A stretch of DNA of 37,149 bases, taken from Betaproteobacteria bacterium. Lineage in GTDB: Bacteria > Pseudomonadota > Gammaproteobacteria > Burkholderiales > Usitatibacteraceae. This document shows positions 7,254-17,245 of this stretch, in pieces; the stretch's first letter is position 1, and every line of letters begins with the position of its first letter. The position numbers and the translations under genes are program-made. Under the pieces are notes generated by a model. The model searched no databases, was not told the DNA's origin, and worked only from the letters and a program-made list of their open reading frames with translations. The DNA is taken from contig JANYHZ010000057.1 in NCBI GenBank assembly GCA_025362135.1, positions 1-37,149 of the forward strand, read 5' to 3'.

Positions 7254-10013
7254 TTACTCACCGACCGGCGAACTTTTCCCCGGCTCGCCGGCGGCGAGCG
7301 GCAGGGAAAAGAAAAACGCTGCGCCATGGCCTGGCACACTCTCTACCCAGAGCTTGCCCTCGAAATGGCTAAGGATCTGGCGGCAGATCGACAGCCCCAA
7401 TCCTGTACCTTGCGGCTTATCAGTCAGGGTATCGCCGCCTTGGCGAAATTTTTCAAAGATGACTGTCTGATCTTCGATAGCGATACCAAGACCATTGTCA
7501 CGAACGCCGACGCAGATGGTATTCAACTCCACCTTCAGGGAGACTTCGACCACACCCGTGTCTGGCTGACAGAACTTACCCGCGTTCGAAAGCAGGTTCA
7601 ACAATACCTGCATCAAGCGGTCGCGGTCAGCGGTGATGGATGGCGTAGAGGCGGGCAGATCTGCACTGACGCGCAAATTCTTATCCGTGAACACTTGAGC
7701 TGTCGCCAAAATCGCCTCTTCAATGAGTTCGGCTAAATCGACCCGTTCGGATTTCCATTCGGCATTGCCCGATTCGATCTTCGCTGCATCGAGGACTTGA
7801 TTAATTAATCGCGTCAAGCGTTCGCTTTCCTTGACTACGATGCCTAAAAACCGACTTCGTTCGGCAATATCGAGCGCCGGGTTGTCACGCAGTATTTCCG
7901 AGAACGCGCGAATCGAGGTGAGGGGCGTCCGTAACTCGTGGGTTACCGTTGAAATGAAGTCGTCCTTGAGTCGATCAAGTTCCTTCAGGCGCTCGTTGGC
8001 AGCAGTAAGATTGGCGGTCGCTGTTTCGAGCTCGCGTGATTTCTGTTCAAGCTTTCGGCCATACGCAATTGCTTGTGAGCTTTCTTCAACGATACTCATT
8101 ACCTCCTGCAGGTCGAGCGGCTCCTCTTTGACAACGGACGAAACAACCACCCGTGCCGACGCCGCACCAATCGCTCCAGCGAGCAGCATTTCGACTTGGC
8201 TGACCAGTGCCGCGTCAGGCTTCAGTTCCTGATGACTTTTCAGACCACGCTTTCTTGCGTAGGCGGCAAATGCGCGTTCAGCGCGCGATGGGCCAAGAAA
8301 GCGTTGCGCTAGCGCAAATAACTCTGGGAGCGAGGCGCTACCGCGCCAAAAACGGGATCCCGGTGCGTCAACGGTGTTTTTGAACACGTCGACAAACAGC
8401 GTTGCCTGGCTGTGTTCGGCTGCACTCTGACGACCAACCAGGGAAATTCCAATGTAGAGGCCGACGTTGAACAACATGCTCCAGAACATGCAATGCGAAA
8501 TTTCATCGAGCCCCGTGAGACCAAATAATTCCTGCGGTTTCAACAATGCAATGTCCCACAAGCCATTCTCGAGGAAGCCAATGGCGAGCCATCCCGATTT
8601 CGCAAACGAGGGGAGCAATAACGTGTAACTCCAGACCAGGAATCCAGCCAGCAAGCCCGCGATGGCCCCCGCGCGGGTGCCTTCTTTCCAAAAAATTCCA
8701 CCAAGGAGGATAGGTGCAAACTGCGCGACCGCCGCGAAAGAAATTAAACCGATGGAAACCAGCGCATAGGCTTCGCCAGCCAATCGAAAGTAGGCGTAGC
8801 CGAGCAGCATGACAAAAACAATCGCCGCTCGTCGAATTGAAAGTAGCCAGAAACTCAAGTCATTTTGCTCTGCCAGCCGGAGCCGTCTGATGCGCAGCAA
8901 CAACGGCATGACCAAATCGTTGCAAACCATCGTCGACAAGGCGATCGTCTCGACAATCACCATGCCGGTTGCGGCCGAAAGCCCCCCGATGAATGCAAAG
9001 AGCGCCAATGCTTGTTGCTGATGCGCCATCGGCAAGGTCAGAACGAAAGTATCTGCGTCTACCGAGCCATCAGGGAAATGAATCATTCCGCCAACCGCAA
9101 TGGGCAACACGAAAACGTTTATCGCCAATAAGTAAAGCGGAAAGAGCCACGTTGCTTTGCGCAGATGCGCTTCGTTCACGTTCTCAACGACCGCAATCTG
9201 GAACTGGCGGGGCAGCAGCATGATAGAGAGCATGGAAAGGCAGGTGAGTGACGCCCAAGCGCCGTAAGACATTCCACTGCCAAGTGTGATTAGCGCGTTG
9301 AAGTCAGGTAACTGTCTGGCGTGGCTAAAAAGGTCAGAAAAGCCATCGTAAAGACCGTATGTCACAAAAATACCTACTGCGATAAATGCGAGAAGCTTGA
9401 CTACGGATTCGAAAGCGATAGCTGCGACCATTCCCTCGTGTCTCTCGGTAACATCCAACTGGCGTGCGCCGAAAAATATCGTGAACGCAGCCAGCATGAT
9501 GGCGATTGCCAGCGTGGTATCTCCCAAAACCGGTACTGAGCTAGCCTTCTCCGCGACGACGCTCGGGTATTGCACGAGCAGCGTGAAACTGCTTGATACC
9601 GCCTTCAATTGCAACGCAATATAGGGGACTACCCCGATGACGGCAATAATGGTGACGAGGCCACCGAGTAGCTGGCTCTTCCCGTAGCGTGACGCGATGA
9701 AGTCTGCGATGGATGTGATGCGATTAGCTTTGCTGATGCGAATGATCTTTCGCATGACAAACCACCAGAGCGCGACCATTAACGTCGGCCCCAGGTAGAT
9801 AGGCAAAAATCCTATCCCGGTAGATGCGGCTCGACCGACGCTGCCATAAAATGTCCACGTGGTACAGTACACCGCCAGCGAAAGCGAATAGATATAGGGG
9901 TTGGCGATAAGGCTACGCCCACTCTCGGCGCGTTTGTCTCCATAAAAAGCAATGGCGAACAATAGCCCCAGATAGGCGAACGAAGCCAGGACAACGACGG
10001 TGGTTTGCAGCAT
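7254..10013 (-). CDS. Sodium:solute symporter-histidine kinase fusion with STAC domain (CbrA/CrbS-like)
   Basis: A protein of 919 residues. Residues 1 to about 530 form a sodium:solute symporter-like domain with around 13 helices (SIADFIASRYGKSQLLGG is typical). A STAC segment follows at about 560-650 (FLGPSRAERAFAAYARKRG ... LLAGAIGAASARVVVSSV). Then come a coiled coil and a kinase core with phospho-acceptor His692 in THELRTP, N box NLLSNAGKF, G1 DNGLGI, F box FEKF and G2 GTGLGLSI. No PAS domain is evident between STAC and kinase. Family members sense nutrients: CbrA is linked to histidine and carbon/nitrogen balance, and CrbS controls acetyl-CoA synthetase. The acs gene starts 2.8 kb away and actP further on, so acetate or a related acid is a reasonable ligand, by inference. 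Confidence 0.93.
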   Translation of the reverse strand: MLQTTVVVLASFAYLGLLFAIAFYGDKRAESGRSLIANPYIYSLSLAVYCTTWTFYGSVGRAASTGIGFLPIYLGPTLMVALWWFVMRKIIRISKANRITSIADFIASRYGKSQLLGGLVTIIAVIGVVPYIALQLKAVSSSFTLLVQYPSVVAEKASSVPVLGDTTLAIAIMLAAFTIFFGARQLDVTERHEGMVAAIAFESVVKLLAFIAVGIFVTYGLYDGFSDLFSHARQLPDFNALITLGSGMSYGAWASLTCLSMLSIMLLPRQFQIAVVENVNEAHLRKATWLFPLYLLAINVFVLPIAVGGMIHFPDGSVDADTFVLTLPMAHQQQALALFAFIGGLSAATGMVIVETIALSTMVCNDLVMPLLLRIRRLRLAEQNDLSFWLLSIRRAAIVFVMLLGYAYFRLAGEAYALVSIGLISFAAVAQFAPILLGGIFWKEGTRAGAIAGLLAGFLVWSYTLLLPSFAKSGWLAIGFLENGLWDIALLKPQELFGLTGLDEISHCMFWSMLFNVGLYIGISLVGRQSAAEHSQATLFVDVFKNTVDAPGSRFWRGSASLPELFALAQRFLGPSRAERAFAAYARKRGLKSHQELKPDAALVSQVEMLLAGAIGAASARVVVSSVVKEEPLDLQEVMSIVEESSQAIAYGRKLEQKSRELETATANLTAANERLKELDRLKDDFISTVTHELRTPLTSIRAFSEILRDNPALDIAERSRFLGIVVKESERLTRLINQVLDAAKIESGNAEWKSERVDLAELIEEAILATAQVFTDKNLRVSADLPASTPSITADRDRLMQVLLNLLSNAGKFCQPDTGVVEVSLKVELNTICVGVRDNGLGIAIEDQTVIFEKFRQGGDTLTDKPQGTGLGLSICRQILSHFEGKLWVESVPGHGAAFFFSLPLAAGEPGKSSPVGE

Positions 10014-10031
10014 GGCAACTCCGGATGCCGA

Positions 10032-10226
10032 TCAGTCCGGCATCTCGATGATGATCGCCATCACGACAATCAGCAGCAACCAGACGCCGAAGATATAAAC
10101 GAACAGCATCGGAATACCGTAGACGGTCCCTTCATGGTTGAATAGAGCCAGAATCGGATAGTCGAAAGCGAGGCAGCCGAACAAAAACGCCGCAATTAGA
10201 CGCTGACCTCTGACGCTCGGTTTCAT
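10032..10226 (-). CDS. Small two-helix membrane protein preceding the symporter-kinase
   Basis: A protein of 64 residues with two predicted transmembrane helices (LIAAFLFGCLAFDYPILALF and IPMLFVYIFGVWLLLIVVMAIII) separated by a short FNHEGTVYG loop. It ends 18 bp before the symporter-kinase start on the same strand. Small two-helix proteins encoded directly before SSS-type proteins are a known pattern (DUF485 and DUF4212/DUF3311 types), so it may be an accessory subunit; I cannot assign it to one of those families with certainty. Confidence 0.8.
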   Translation of the reverse strand: MKPSVRGQRLIAAFLFGCLAFDYPILALFNHEGTVYGIPMLFVYIFGVWLLLIVVMAIIIEMPD

Positions 10227-10376
10227 GATTTCCAGTGATTTATTCTAGGTATTTCTCGTTATCATACGCGGGCGGCGGAAGCATTCTGACGCGAGCGTCT
10301 GAAATGCGGAGGCCGCCCGGACAGTAGCGTTGCCGACACTTCATCGCCTTTACAACCCAAAAACCAGGGGATTTTC

Positions 10377-10607
10377 TTGAAAATATCCGCCCAACTAACA
10401 ATCATCATGGCTACGATATTCGCGGTCATATGTTTTGGGGTCGCCATCACGGGGTTCAACGCGCTCGGTGGTATCACTGACCCGGTGCAAGCCGCAGACG
10501 CAAAGGGTTTTGCCTGTTTCTGGGCGTTTCTCGGAATTATTTCGGTGATATTTGGCGTACTGGGATTGTGGATTGTACGCACTCACAAGGAGGGGGACGA
10601 AGGCTGA
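10377..10607 (+). CDS. Small conserved two-helix membrane protein
   Basis: A protein of 76 residues from TTG 10377, with AGGGG a few bases upstream; an internal ATG at 10407 is a shorter alternative. Two hydrophobic segments, QLTIIMATIFAVICFGVAI and FACFWAFLGIISVIFGVLGLW, flank a loop containing GGITDPVQAADAKG. The C-terminus IVRTHKEGDEG is charged and probably cytoplasmic. I recall similar small proteins in betaproteobacteria but no assigned function. It diverges from the small protein/symporter-kinase operon and converges on acs, so it is probably a single-gene unit. Confidence 0.65.
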   Translation: MKISAQLTIIMATIFAVICFGVAITGFNALGGITDPVQAADAKGFACFWAFLGIISVIFGVLGLWIVRTHKEGDEG

Positions 10608-10809
10608 AATCGCGGTTGCGGAATCGTTGTTGGCAAAGTACGCACGGCTTACGAGGAGGGTGTCCTCATCGGAAAGCCTACACAATGAAAGCGCCGCGCA
10701 AGCACCGGCGCGCTTGTCAGAGCGAAATCCCTCTGAAAACCTCACCAACGCTGGAGCTTCCTCAGTTTGTCCAAGGCCGTCCGTATCCTGCCGGCCCCGG
10801 AAATGACGG

Positions 10810-12795
10810 CTACATCGATTGCTTCAACTGGTCCAGAATCGCCGGATTCTCGAGCGTAGAAATATCCTGCGTGATCGCTTCGCCCTTGGCGATGGAACGC
10901 AGCAGGCGGCGCATGATTTTTCCCGAACGCGTCTTCGGCAAATTATCACCAAAGCGAATTTCTTTTGGCTTGGCGATCGGGCCGATTTCCTTGCCCACCC
11001 AGTCGCGCAGTTCTTTCGCTAGCGCTGTGGCTGCGTCGCCCGTAGGTCGCTCGCCTTTCAACACCACAAACGCCACCACCGCTTCGCCGGTCAGATCGTC
11101 CGGCCGGCCGACCACCGCCGCTTCTGCGACCAACTTGGAATTAGACACCAATGCCGATTCGATTTCCATTGTACCCAGGCGATGACCAGAGACGTTCAAC
11201 ACATCGTCGATGCGACCCATGATGGTGAAATAGCCGTGTACCTTGTCGCGCACCGCGCCGTCGCCAGCGAGATATAGTTTGCCGCCGAGTTCTTCGGGGA
11301 AATAGGTTTTCTGGAAACGCTCCGCATCGTTCCAGATGGTGCGCACCATCGACGGCCATGGGCGCTTTACCACCAAAATACCGCCGCTACCGTTTTCCAC
11401 ATCGTGACCAGCCTCGTCGACAATCGCGGCCATGATGCCGGGCAGTGGCAGCGTGCAGGAACCCGGTAACATCGGCGTGGCGCCAGGAAGAGGGGAAATC
11501 ATGTGGCCACCGGTTTCGGTTTGCCAAAAGGTATCGACAATCGGGCAGCGCGAACCGCCGATGTTTTCGTAGTACCACATCCACGCCGCCGGATTGATTG
11601 GCTCGCCGACCGAGCCCAGAATGCGTAGCGACGTCAAATCGTAATTGCGCGGATGGGTTTTAGGGTCAACGTCACCCGCTTTGATGAGCGAGCGTATCGC
11701 GGTGGGCGCGGTGTAGAAAACGTTGACCTTGTGCTTCTGAATCATTTCCCAGAAGCGACCTGCATTCGGGTAGGTCGGCACGCCTTCGAACACCACCTCG
11801 GTGCCGCCAACCGACAACGGTCCATAGGTGATGTAGGAGTGGCCGGTCACCCAGCCGATGTCCGCCGTACACCAGAACACATCGTTGGGTTTATTGTCGA
11901 ACGTCCACTTCATCGTCAGATGTGCCCACAACAAATATCCACCGGTGGAATGCACAACACCCTTTGGTTTGCCGGTCGAGCCGGAAGTGTAGAGGATGAA
12001 TAGCGGATGCTCGGCGTTTACCCATTCGGGCTCGCACGCCTCACTTGCAGAGCCTTCAACATCGTGCCACCAAAAATCCCGCTCAGCCGTCATGTTGACC
12101 TTGCCGCCAGTGCGCTTGTACACGATGCAAGTCTTCAGATGCTCACAGCCACCCAATGCCAACGCTTCATCGACGATATTTTTGATCGGCAGCGCTTTGC
12201 CGCCGCGCATTTGTTCGTCGGCAGTGATGATCGCGACAGCACCGGCGTCGACGATGCGTTCATGTACCGATTTCGCCGAGAAGCCGCCGAACACCACCGA
12301 GTGAATCGCACCGATGCGCGCACACGCCTGCATCGCAATAATGCCCTCGATCGTCATTGGCATATAGATGATGACGCGATCACCTTTTTTGATGCCCTTG
12401 GCACGAAGTGCGTTGGCGAATTTGCAGACGCGCTTGTGCAATTCACGGTAGGTAATTTTGGACACTTTGCCGTCGTCGGCCTCGAACACGATAGCAGTTT
12501 TCTCGGCATTGCCATTGGTAAGATTGCGGTCGAGACAATTGTAGGAAGCATTCAGTTCGCCGTCGTGGAACCAGCGATAAAACGGCGCTTTTGATTCGTC
12601 CAGCACTTGCGTAAACGGCTTGTGCCAATCGATATTTTCGCGCGCAAGTCGGCCCCAAAAACCCGCGTAATCCTTCTCGGCTTCATCGCAGAGCGCCTTG
12701 TACGCAGGCATGCCGGAAACATTCGCCTGACTCACCAACGCAGCCGGCGGATTGAAGATACGGTTCTCGTGCGACACCGACTCAATGGATGACAT
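10810..12795 (-). CDS. acs: Acetyl-CoA synthetase (acetate-CoA ligase, AMP-forming)
   Basis: A protein of 661 residues, full length for Acs. The AMP-binding P-loop [18 protein letters not shown] lies near residue 270, the aromatic/acetate pocket region [16 protein letters not shown] follows, and the adenylate motif is seen in [19 protein letters not shown]. The C-terminal lid ends with [14 protein letters not shown], whose second Lys is the residue acetylated in known Acs enzymes. It makes acetyl-CoA from acetate, ATP and CoA via acetyl-AMP. The start is firm: GAGGAG lies eight bases before the ATG at 12795. It diverges from the DUF294 gene over a 197-bp region with a repeated 10-mer. ActP, YjcH and the symporter-kinase nearby suggest an acetate-utilisation locus. 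Confidence 0.97.
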   Translation of the reverse strand: MSSIESVSHENRIFNPPAALVSQANVSGMPAYKALCDEAEKDYAGFWGRLARENIDWHKPFTQVLDESKAPFYRWFHDGELNASYNCLDRNLTNGNAEKTAIVFEADDGKVSKITYRELHKRVCKFANALRAKGIKKGDRVIIYMPMTIEGIIAMQACARIGAIHSVVFGGFSAKSVHERIVDAGAVAIITADEQMRGGKALPIKNIVDEALALGGCEHLKTCIVYKRTGGKVNMTAERDFWWHDVEGSASEACEPEWVNAEHPLFILYTSGSTGKPKGVVHSTGGYLLWAHLTMKWTFDNKPNDVFWCTADIGWVTGHSYITYGPLSVGGTEVVFEGVPTYPNAGRFWEMIQKHKVNVFYTAPTAIRSLIKAGDVDPKTHPRNYDLTSLRILGSVGEPINPAAWMWYYENIGGSRCPIVDTFWQTETGGHMISPLPGATPMLPGSCTLPLPGIMAAIVDEAGHDVENGSGGILVVKRPWPSMVRTIWNDAERFQKTYFPEELGGKLYLAGDGAVRDKVHGYFTIMGRIDDVLNVSGHRLGTMEIESALVSNSKLVAEAAVVGRPDDLTGEAVVAFVVLKGERPTGDAATALAKELRDWVGKEIGPIAKPKEIRFGDNLPKTRSGKIMRRLLRSIAKGEAITQDISTLENPAILDQLKQSM

Positions 12796-12992
12796 GATTT
12801 TCTCCTCTTTGCAATGTGTTATGGGGCACTTCCATGTGGCTAGAAAGCATCCTTGTGCCAGTCAATTTACAACAGAATGGCCGACGTGTGGCACTCAGTG
12901 TGCGGAAAATTTCGCGGTATCATTGTTACGGGAACCGCAATTTACAAAACCTAAGACCCGCTGTGTCAGGCAAGCCTTGTGTCGCGCCGAAT
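12796..12992. promoter_or_regulatory. Divergent acs / DUF294 control region with a direct 10-bp repeat
   Basis: This 197-bp spacer must contain the acs promoter (minus) and the DUF294-gene promoter (plus). The 10-mer CAATTTACAA occurs twice in the same orientation, at 12863-12872 and 12938-12947, with starts 75 bp apart, close to seven helical turns. Both copies lie within 155 bp of the acs start, suitable for an activator. Which regulator binds is unknown; a nutrient-sensing system such as the nearby symporter-kinase would be a candidate only through a DNA-binding partner not seen here. Confidence 0.45.
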
Positions 12993-14846
12993 ATGCCCAA
13001 TGCCTTCAATTTTTCTGAATCCCCCTTCGACAGCTTAAGCCCTGAGGAGCAAAGACTTGTTCGCAACAGCGTCGACATCGCCTACTTTCGTGCGGGCGAG
13101 ACCATCCTGGATGTCGGCACCCAGCCCACCCATCTGTTTGTCATCATCAAAGGTGTCGTCCAACAACTGGAGGGCAGCGAGGTCGTCAATACATACGGTG
13201 CCGACGACTGCTTTGACGGTCGTGGATTGGTCGCCGAAAAAGTCAGCAACCGGTTTGTGGCGGCCGAAGAAGTGGTGGCGTATCAGCTGGCGAAAAAGGC
13301 CGTCAGCAGCCTGATCGCCAGCAATGCAACCTTTGGCGCGATGCTGTTTTCGGATCTCTCCAACAAGCTCTCCGCGATTTCGCAACGAAAAAGTCAGCAC
13401 GAACTACAGTCACTAACCATGGCCCGCGTCGACGAGGCATTCGTGCGACCGGCACATTTTGTCGACGCCGACACCGACATCGTATCGATCGTCAAGCTGT
13501 TTCAAGCGGAGCGCACCACCACCGTCCTGGTACGTGACCATGCGTGCCAGCCACTGCGGCTGGGCATTTTTACCCACACCGGTCTACAGAAAGCCATCCT
13601 CAACGGTACGCCGTTGGACAAGTTACCGGTGCGCTTACTCGCCAATTTTTCGCTGATTTCGGTGCGACCGTCGGACCAGCTTGGCGATGCGCTTGCCGTG
13701 ATGATCCAAAAACGGGTACATCGGGTGGTGGTTGCCGAAGTAAACAGCGATGGTGCCGTCGACAGTGAACGCATTGTCGGCATTCTGGAGGCGCTGGATC
13801 TATTCAGCTTTATGTCGAATCACTCGTATCTCATCAGCATCCAGATCATCGCAGCCGACGACATTGCGACGCTGGCGCAAGCGGCGAATCACATCAACCG
13901 CCTGATCGCACTACTGCACCAGAGCGGCACCAAGGTCAGCCTGATTGCGACGCTCGTGCAAGAGCTCAATGCGAGACTGTTTGAACGCGCCTGGCAGTTG
14001 ATCGCACCCATCGATCTGGTGGCCAACAGTTGCCTGTTTGTGATGGGCAGTGAAGGCCGCGGCGAACAGTTGTTGAAAACTGACCAGGACAATGGCTTGA
14101 TTCTCCGCGACGGCTACAGTCCGCCGCTGAACCTGGCGGAAATCTGTGATCAATTCTCGGCCGCCTTGCGCAATTTCGGTTACCCGGATTGTCCCGGCAA
14201 CATCATGGCCAGCAATCTCGTCTGGCGGCAAACGGCGAGTGATTTCGGACGGATGACGCGTCAGTGGTTGCTGATGCCGACCCCGGATAGTTTGATGTCG
14301 CTGGCGATATTTCTCGATGCACGCGCGGTCGGTGGTGACGGCAATTTACTCGAAGATGTCCGGCTCGGCGTCTTCATTCTGGTGACCGACAACGATGCCA
14401 TGCTCGCCCGATTTGCGTCAGCGATTAATTCCTTCCCGGAAAGCGGCGGCTGGTGGAATCGCTTGATGTCGCTCGGCGAACAGAATGAAGAAGCGTTCGA
14501 TCTCAAGAAGGCAGGTATTTTTCCTTTGGTGCATGGTATTCGAAGCATGGCGCTTGAGCAGCGTCTGACGGATACAGGGACAAGCGCGCGGATCGATGCG
14601 TTAGTTGCCGCAGGCAAGCTGACGGCAGCGATGGGCGCTGACCTGACAGAGAGTCTGCATTTCTTCATGGGTCTCAAATTGAAGGTCGGTTTGCTGGAAC
14701 TTAGCAGTAACCGGGCAGTTTCCGCAGGCATCCGAATGTCAACGCTCTCCAGTCTGGATCGCGATCTGCTCAAGGACACGCTGGGGGTGGTCAAGCGGTT
14801 CAAGGCGCTGATGCGTCAGCGTTTCCATCTCGACATGCTTTCATGA
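12993..14846 (+). CDS. cNMP-binding/CBS/DUF294 nucleotidyltransferase-like signalling protein
   Basis: A protein of 617 residues from ATG 12993 (MPNAFNFSESPFDSLSPEE); an open extension upstream lacks family character. Domains in order: cyclic-nucleotide-binding fold (about 20-130: FRAGETILDVGTQPTHLFVIIKG), tandem CBS domains (about 150-290: DTDIVSIVKLFQAERTTTVLV, then SDQLGDALAVMIQKRVHRVVV), a DUF294 GlnD-like nucleotidyltransferase with GSEGRGEQLLKTDQDNGLI near 350, and the DUF294 C-terminal helical domain. Members adjacent to acs/actP are widespread and thought to sense adenylate or cyclic nucleotides and modify a target, but the substrate is unknown. The GS...DxD catalytic pattern looks intact. 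The gene overlaps the exonuclease gene by ATGA, indicating translational coupling. Confidence 0.92.
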   Translation: MPNAFNFSESPFDSLSPEEQRLVRNSVDIAYFRAGETILDVGTQPTHLFVIIKGVVQQLEGSEVVNTYGADDCFDGRGLVAEKVSNRFVAAEEVVAYQLAKKAVSSLIASNATFGAMLFSDLSNKLSAISQRKSQHELQSLTMARVDEAFVRPAHFVDADTDIVSIVKLFQAERTTTVLVRDHACQPLRLGIFTHTGLQKAILNGTPLDKLPVRLLANFSLISVRPSDQLGDALAVMIQKRVHRVVVAEVNSDGAVDSERIVGILEALDLFSFMSNHSYLISIQIIAADDIATLAQAANHINRLIALLHQSGTKVSLIATLVQELNARLFERAWQLIAPIDLVANSCLFVMGSEGRGEQLLKTDQDNGLILRDGYSPPLNLAEICDQFSAALRNFGYPDCPGNIMASNLVWRQTASDFGRMTRQWLLMPTPDSLMSLAIFLDARAVGGDGNLLEDVRLGVFILVTDNDAMLARFASAINSFPESGGWWNRLMSLGEQNEEAFDLKKAGIFPLVHGIRSMALEQRLTDTGTSARIDALVAAGKLTAAMGADLTESLHFFMGLKLKVGLLELSSNRAVSAGIRMSTLSSLDRDLLKDTLGVVKRFKALMRQRFHLDMLS

Positions 14847-15493
14847 TGGCTGCGGTGTCGCCAGCCGATTGGTACGCCTACCTGAAGCGCGAATGGCTGC
14901 TGTTTCACCTCGGCGACACGCGTTTTCGGTTCATGTGGGATGCGCCACCGGACAATGAATGGGTGGCGCTGGATTGCGAAACAACGGGGCTCAACGTTCG
15001 CAGCGATGAAATCATTGCCATTGCGGCCGTGCGCATCATTGGCAACCGGGTGATGACGAGCGAGCGGCTCGAGTTGCTGGTGCGTCCGGAAAAACGCGTG
15101 TCCGCCGAGAGCGTACGCATCCACCAGTTGCGTGAGCAGGATGTCGCTGAAGGCACCAAACCCGAAGCGGCATTGATTCAATTGATGCATTTCATCGGTG
15201 CTCGCCCGCTCGTCGGGTACTACCTGGAATTCGACCTTGCCATGATCGACCGCGCCCTGTTTCCGCTCTTGGGCATGGGCTTGCCGCAGGGGAGGAACGA
15301 GGTTTCGGCGATGTACTACGACTACAAGGTCAAGCAACTGCCGCGGCACCTGCGCGACCAGCCCATTGACTTGCGATTCGCAAGCTTGATGAAAGACCTC
15401 GATATGCCATTGCGCAACGCGCATGACGCACTGAATGACGCCGTCATGGCCGCCCTCGCCTTTGTGAAGCTGCGGCAACTCCTGGCCGCTTGA
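14843..15493 (+). CDS. DnaQ-like 3'-5' exonuclease (DEDDh)
   Basis: A protein of 216 residues. Exo I is DCETTGL near residue 44, and Exo II is suggested by LVGYYLEFDLAMIDRAL near 130. Exo III is HDALNDA near 193, with His and Asp spaced as in DEDDh enzymes. It resembles the DNA polymerase III epsilon proofreading fold but has its own N-terminal extension of about 40 residues (WYAYLKREWLLFHLGD). The start overlaps the DUF294 stop (ATGA at 14843-14846); a second in-frame Met follows at 14846. This pair is a recurrent neighbour of acs/actP in proteobacteria, although a DNA- or RNA-degrading role there is unexplained. Confidence 0.92.
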   Translation: MMAAVSPADWYAYLKREWLLFHLGDTRFRFMWDAPPDNEWVALDCETTGLNVRSDEIIAIAAVRIIGNRVMTSERLELLVRPEKRVSAESVRIHQLREQDVAEGTKPEAALIQLMHFIGARPLVGYYLEFDLAMIDRALFPLLGMGLPQGRNEVSAMYYDYKVKQLPRHLRDQPIDLRFASLMKDLDMPLRNAHDALNDAVMAALAFVKLRQLLAA

Positions 15494-15517
15494 TAGCAGC
15501 CAGGCACCACGTTTTTG

Positions 15518-17245
15518 TCAGTGTCCGGACGCTCCCGAAGCACCGTAGCCGGTCTCGGAGCGCACCTGCTGCGCTCTAAACGCCGCGCGCTCTTTTGCCG
15601 CCTGCGGGCTACGGTCGAGAATCGAAAACAACCAGATGCCGACAAAGCCAATCGTCACGGAAAACAGGGCCGGCGACGAATATGGAAACCACGCTGAACC
15701 CTTGGCATAGCCCAAGGTCACTTCCCAAACCGAGGGCGAGAGGATAGTCAGGCCGACTGAGGAAATCAGGCCCAGAAATCCACCGATAACTGCGCCTCTC
15801 GTGGTGCAGTCCTTCCATAGCACCGACATGAACAGCACCGGGAAATTTGCTGATGCAGCAATCGCAAAAGCCAGCGCAACCATAAAGGCGATATTCTGCT
15901 TTTCAAACGCGATGCCAAGACCGACCGCGACCACACCGAGTGCAAGAACGGTCAGGCGCGATACTTTAAGTTCCGCAGCGCTATCGGCCTTGCCTTTTTT
16001 GACCACGGTCGCATACAGGTCGTGCGATACGGCCGACGCTCCCGACAACGTAAGGCCGGCCACCACAGCCAGGATGGTTGCAAACGCGACAGCCGAAATA
16101 AAGCCGAAGAACACATTGCCGCCGACCGCTTTGGCCACCAGCACAGCCGCCATGTTGGCAGAACCACCACCACCTTTGATGATGCCTTTTGCCGTATCAG
16201 CGTACTCCGGATTGGTCAGTACCAACGTGATAGCGCCGAAACCGATAATGAAAATCAGCAGATAAAAATAGCCAATCCAGGTCGTGGCCCAGAGCACGGA
16301 CTTGCGTGCCTCTTTAGCGTCCGGCACGGTGAAAAAGCGCATCAGTATATGTGGCAGTCCCGCAGTACCGAACATCAATGCCATGCCGAATGAAATAGCC
16401 GAGATCGGGTCCTTGATAAAGCCGCCAGGACCCATAATCGAAAGGCCGACGCTGGCCGCTTCTGCGGGCGTCTTGCCACCATTCGCGGCGATCTGCGTTC
16501 TGACTTCAACGCCTTTTGCGAAGAGCGCCTCGGGACTGAAGCCGTACTGGGACAGCACCATTATCGCCATGAACGTCACACCGGCCAACAACATGACGGC
16601 CTTGATGATCTGCACCCAAGTGGTGGCGGTCATGCCGCCGAACAACACGTATACCATCATCAGGCCGCCGACGATAACCACCGCGATCCAGTATTCCAGA
16701 CCGAACAGCAGCTTGATCAGCGCACCGGCACCGACCATCTGCGCGATCAGGTAGAACAAGACCACCACCAGCGTTCCCGATGCCGCAAACACGCGAATCG
16801 GTGTCTGCTGGAAGCGATAGCCGGCGACGTCGGCAAAAGTGAACTTGCCGAGATTGCGCAGGCGTTCGGCCATCAGAAAAGTGATGATAGGCCAGCCGAC
16901 CAGAAAGCCGATGGAGTAAATCAGGCCATCGTATCCCGTGGCCATCACAGCAGCCGAGATACCCAGAAACGACGCGGCCGACATGTAGTCACCGGCGATC
17001 GCCAAGCCGTTCTGGAATCCGGTAATACCGCCGCCGGCCGTGTAAAAATCGGCGGCCGACTTGGTCTTCGCAGCCGCCCATTTGGTAATGAACAGGGTGG
17101 CAATCACGAACAAAGAGAACATGCCGATGGCAACCCAATTGGTTGGCTGTTTGTTAACCTGACCCAGATCTGCACCGGCTGCCAGTGCGAACCCAGCGAA
17201 AAGGAGTGCGGCAGCGCCCGCGAGCGATTTGAAGGCGGCGTTCAT
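15518..17245 (-). CDS. actP: Cation/acetate symporter ActP
   Basis: A protein of 575 residues in the sodium:solute symporter family. The N-terminal signal-like helix ([20 protein letters not shown]) and the helix carrying [36 protein letters not shown] are characteristic of ActP. So are [34 protein letters not shown] and the C-terminal [13 protein letters not shown]. It imports acetate and other short monocarboxylates. It follows yjcH with a 4-bp ATGA overlap, the usual yjcH-actP operon. Its 3' end converges on the exonuclease gene with 24 bp between stops and no obvious terminator. Confidence 0.96.
   Translation of the reverse strand: MNAAFKSLAGAAALLFAGFALAAGADLGQVNKQPTNWVAIGMFSLFVIATLFITKWAAAKTKSAADFYTAGGGITGFQNGLAIAGDYMSAASFLGISAAVMATGYDGLIYSIGFLVGWPIITFLMAERLRNLGKFTFADVAGYRFQQTPIRVFAASGTLVVVLFYLIAQMVGAGALIKLLFGLEYWIAVVIVGGLMMVYVLFGGMTATTWVQIIKAVMLLAGVTFMAIMVLSQYGFSPEALFAKGVEVRTQIAANGGKTPAEAASVGLSIMGPGGFIKDPISAISFGMALMFGTAGLPHILMRFFTVPDAKEARKSVLWATTWIGYFYLLIFIIGFGAITLVLTNPEYADTAKGIIKGGGGSANMAAVLVAKAVGGNVFFGFISAVAFATILAVVAGLTLSGASAVSHDLYATVVKKGKADSAAELKVSRLTVLALGVVAVGLGIAFEKQNIAFMVALAFAIAASANFPVLFMSVLWKDCTTRGAVIGGFLGLISSVGLTILSPSVWEVTLGYAKGSAWFPYSSPALFSVTIGFVGIWLFSILDRSPQAAKERAAFRAQQVRSETGYGASGASGH

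Noticed and set aside
10684-10714. GC-rich hairpin between the small membrane protein gene and acs
   Set aside because: The stem (AAGCGC with GCGCTT) is bulged and has no T-run on either strand; I could not support it as a terminator for acs.
12848-12866. Sigma-54-like TGGCAC ... GC on the minus strand upstream of acs
   Set aside because: Only nine bases separate GG and GC instead of the required ten, and the -12 part does not match TTGC, so it is unlikely to be a functional -24/-12 promoter.
12816-12992. 59-residue N-terminal extension of the DUF294 protein
   Set aside because: It is Arg/Asn/Cys-rich with no family character and would overlay the acs control region.
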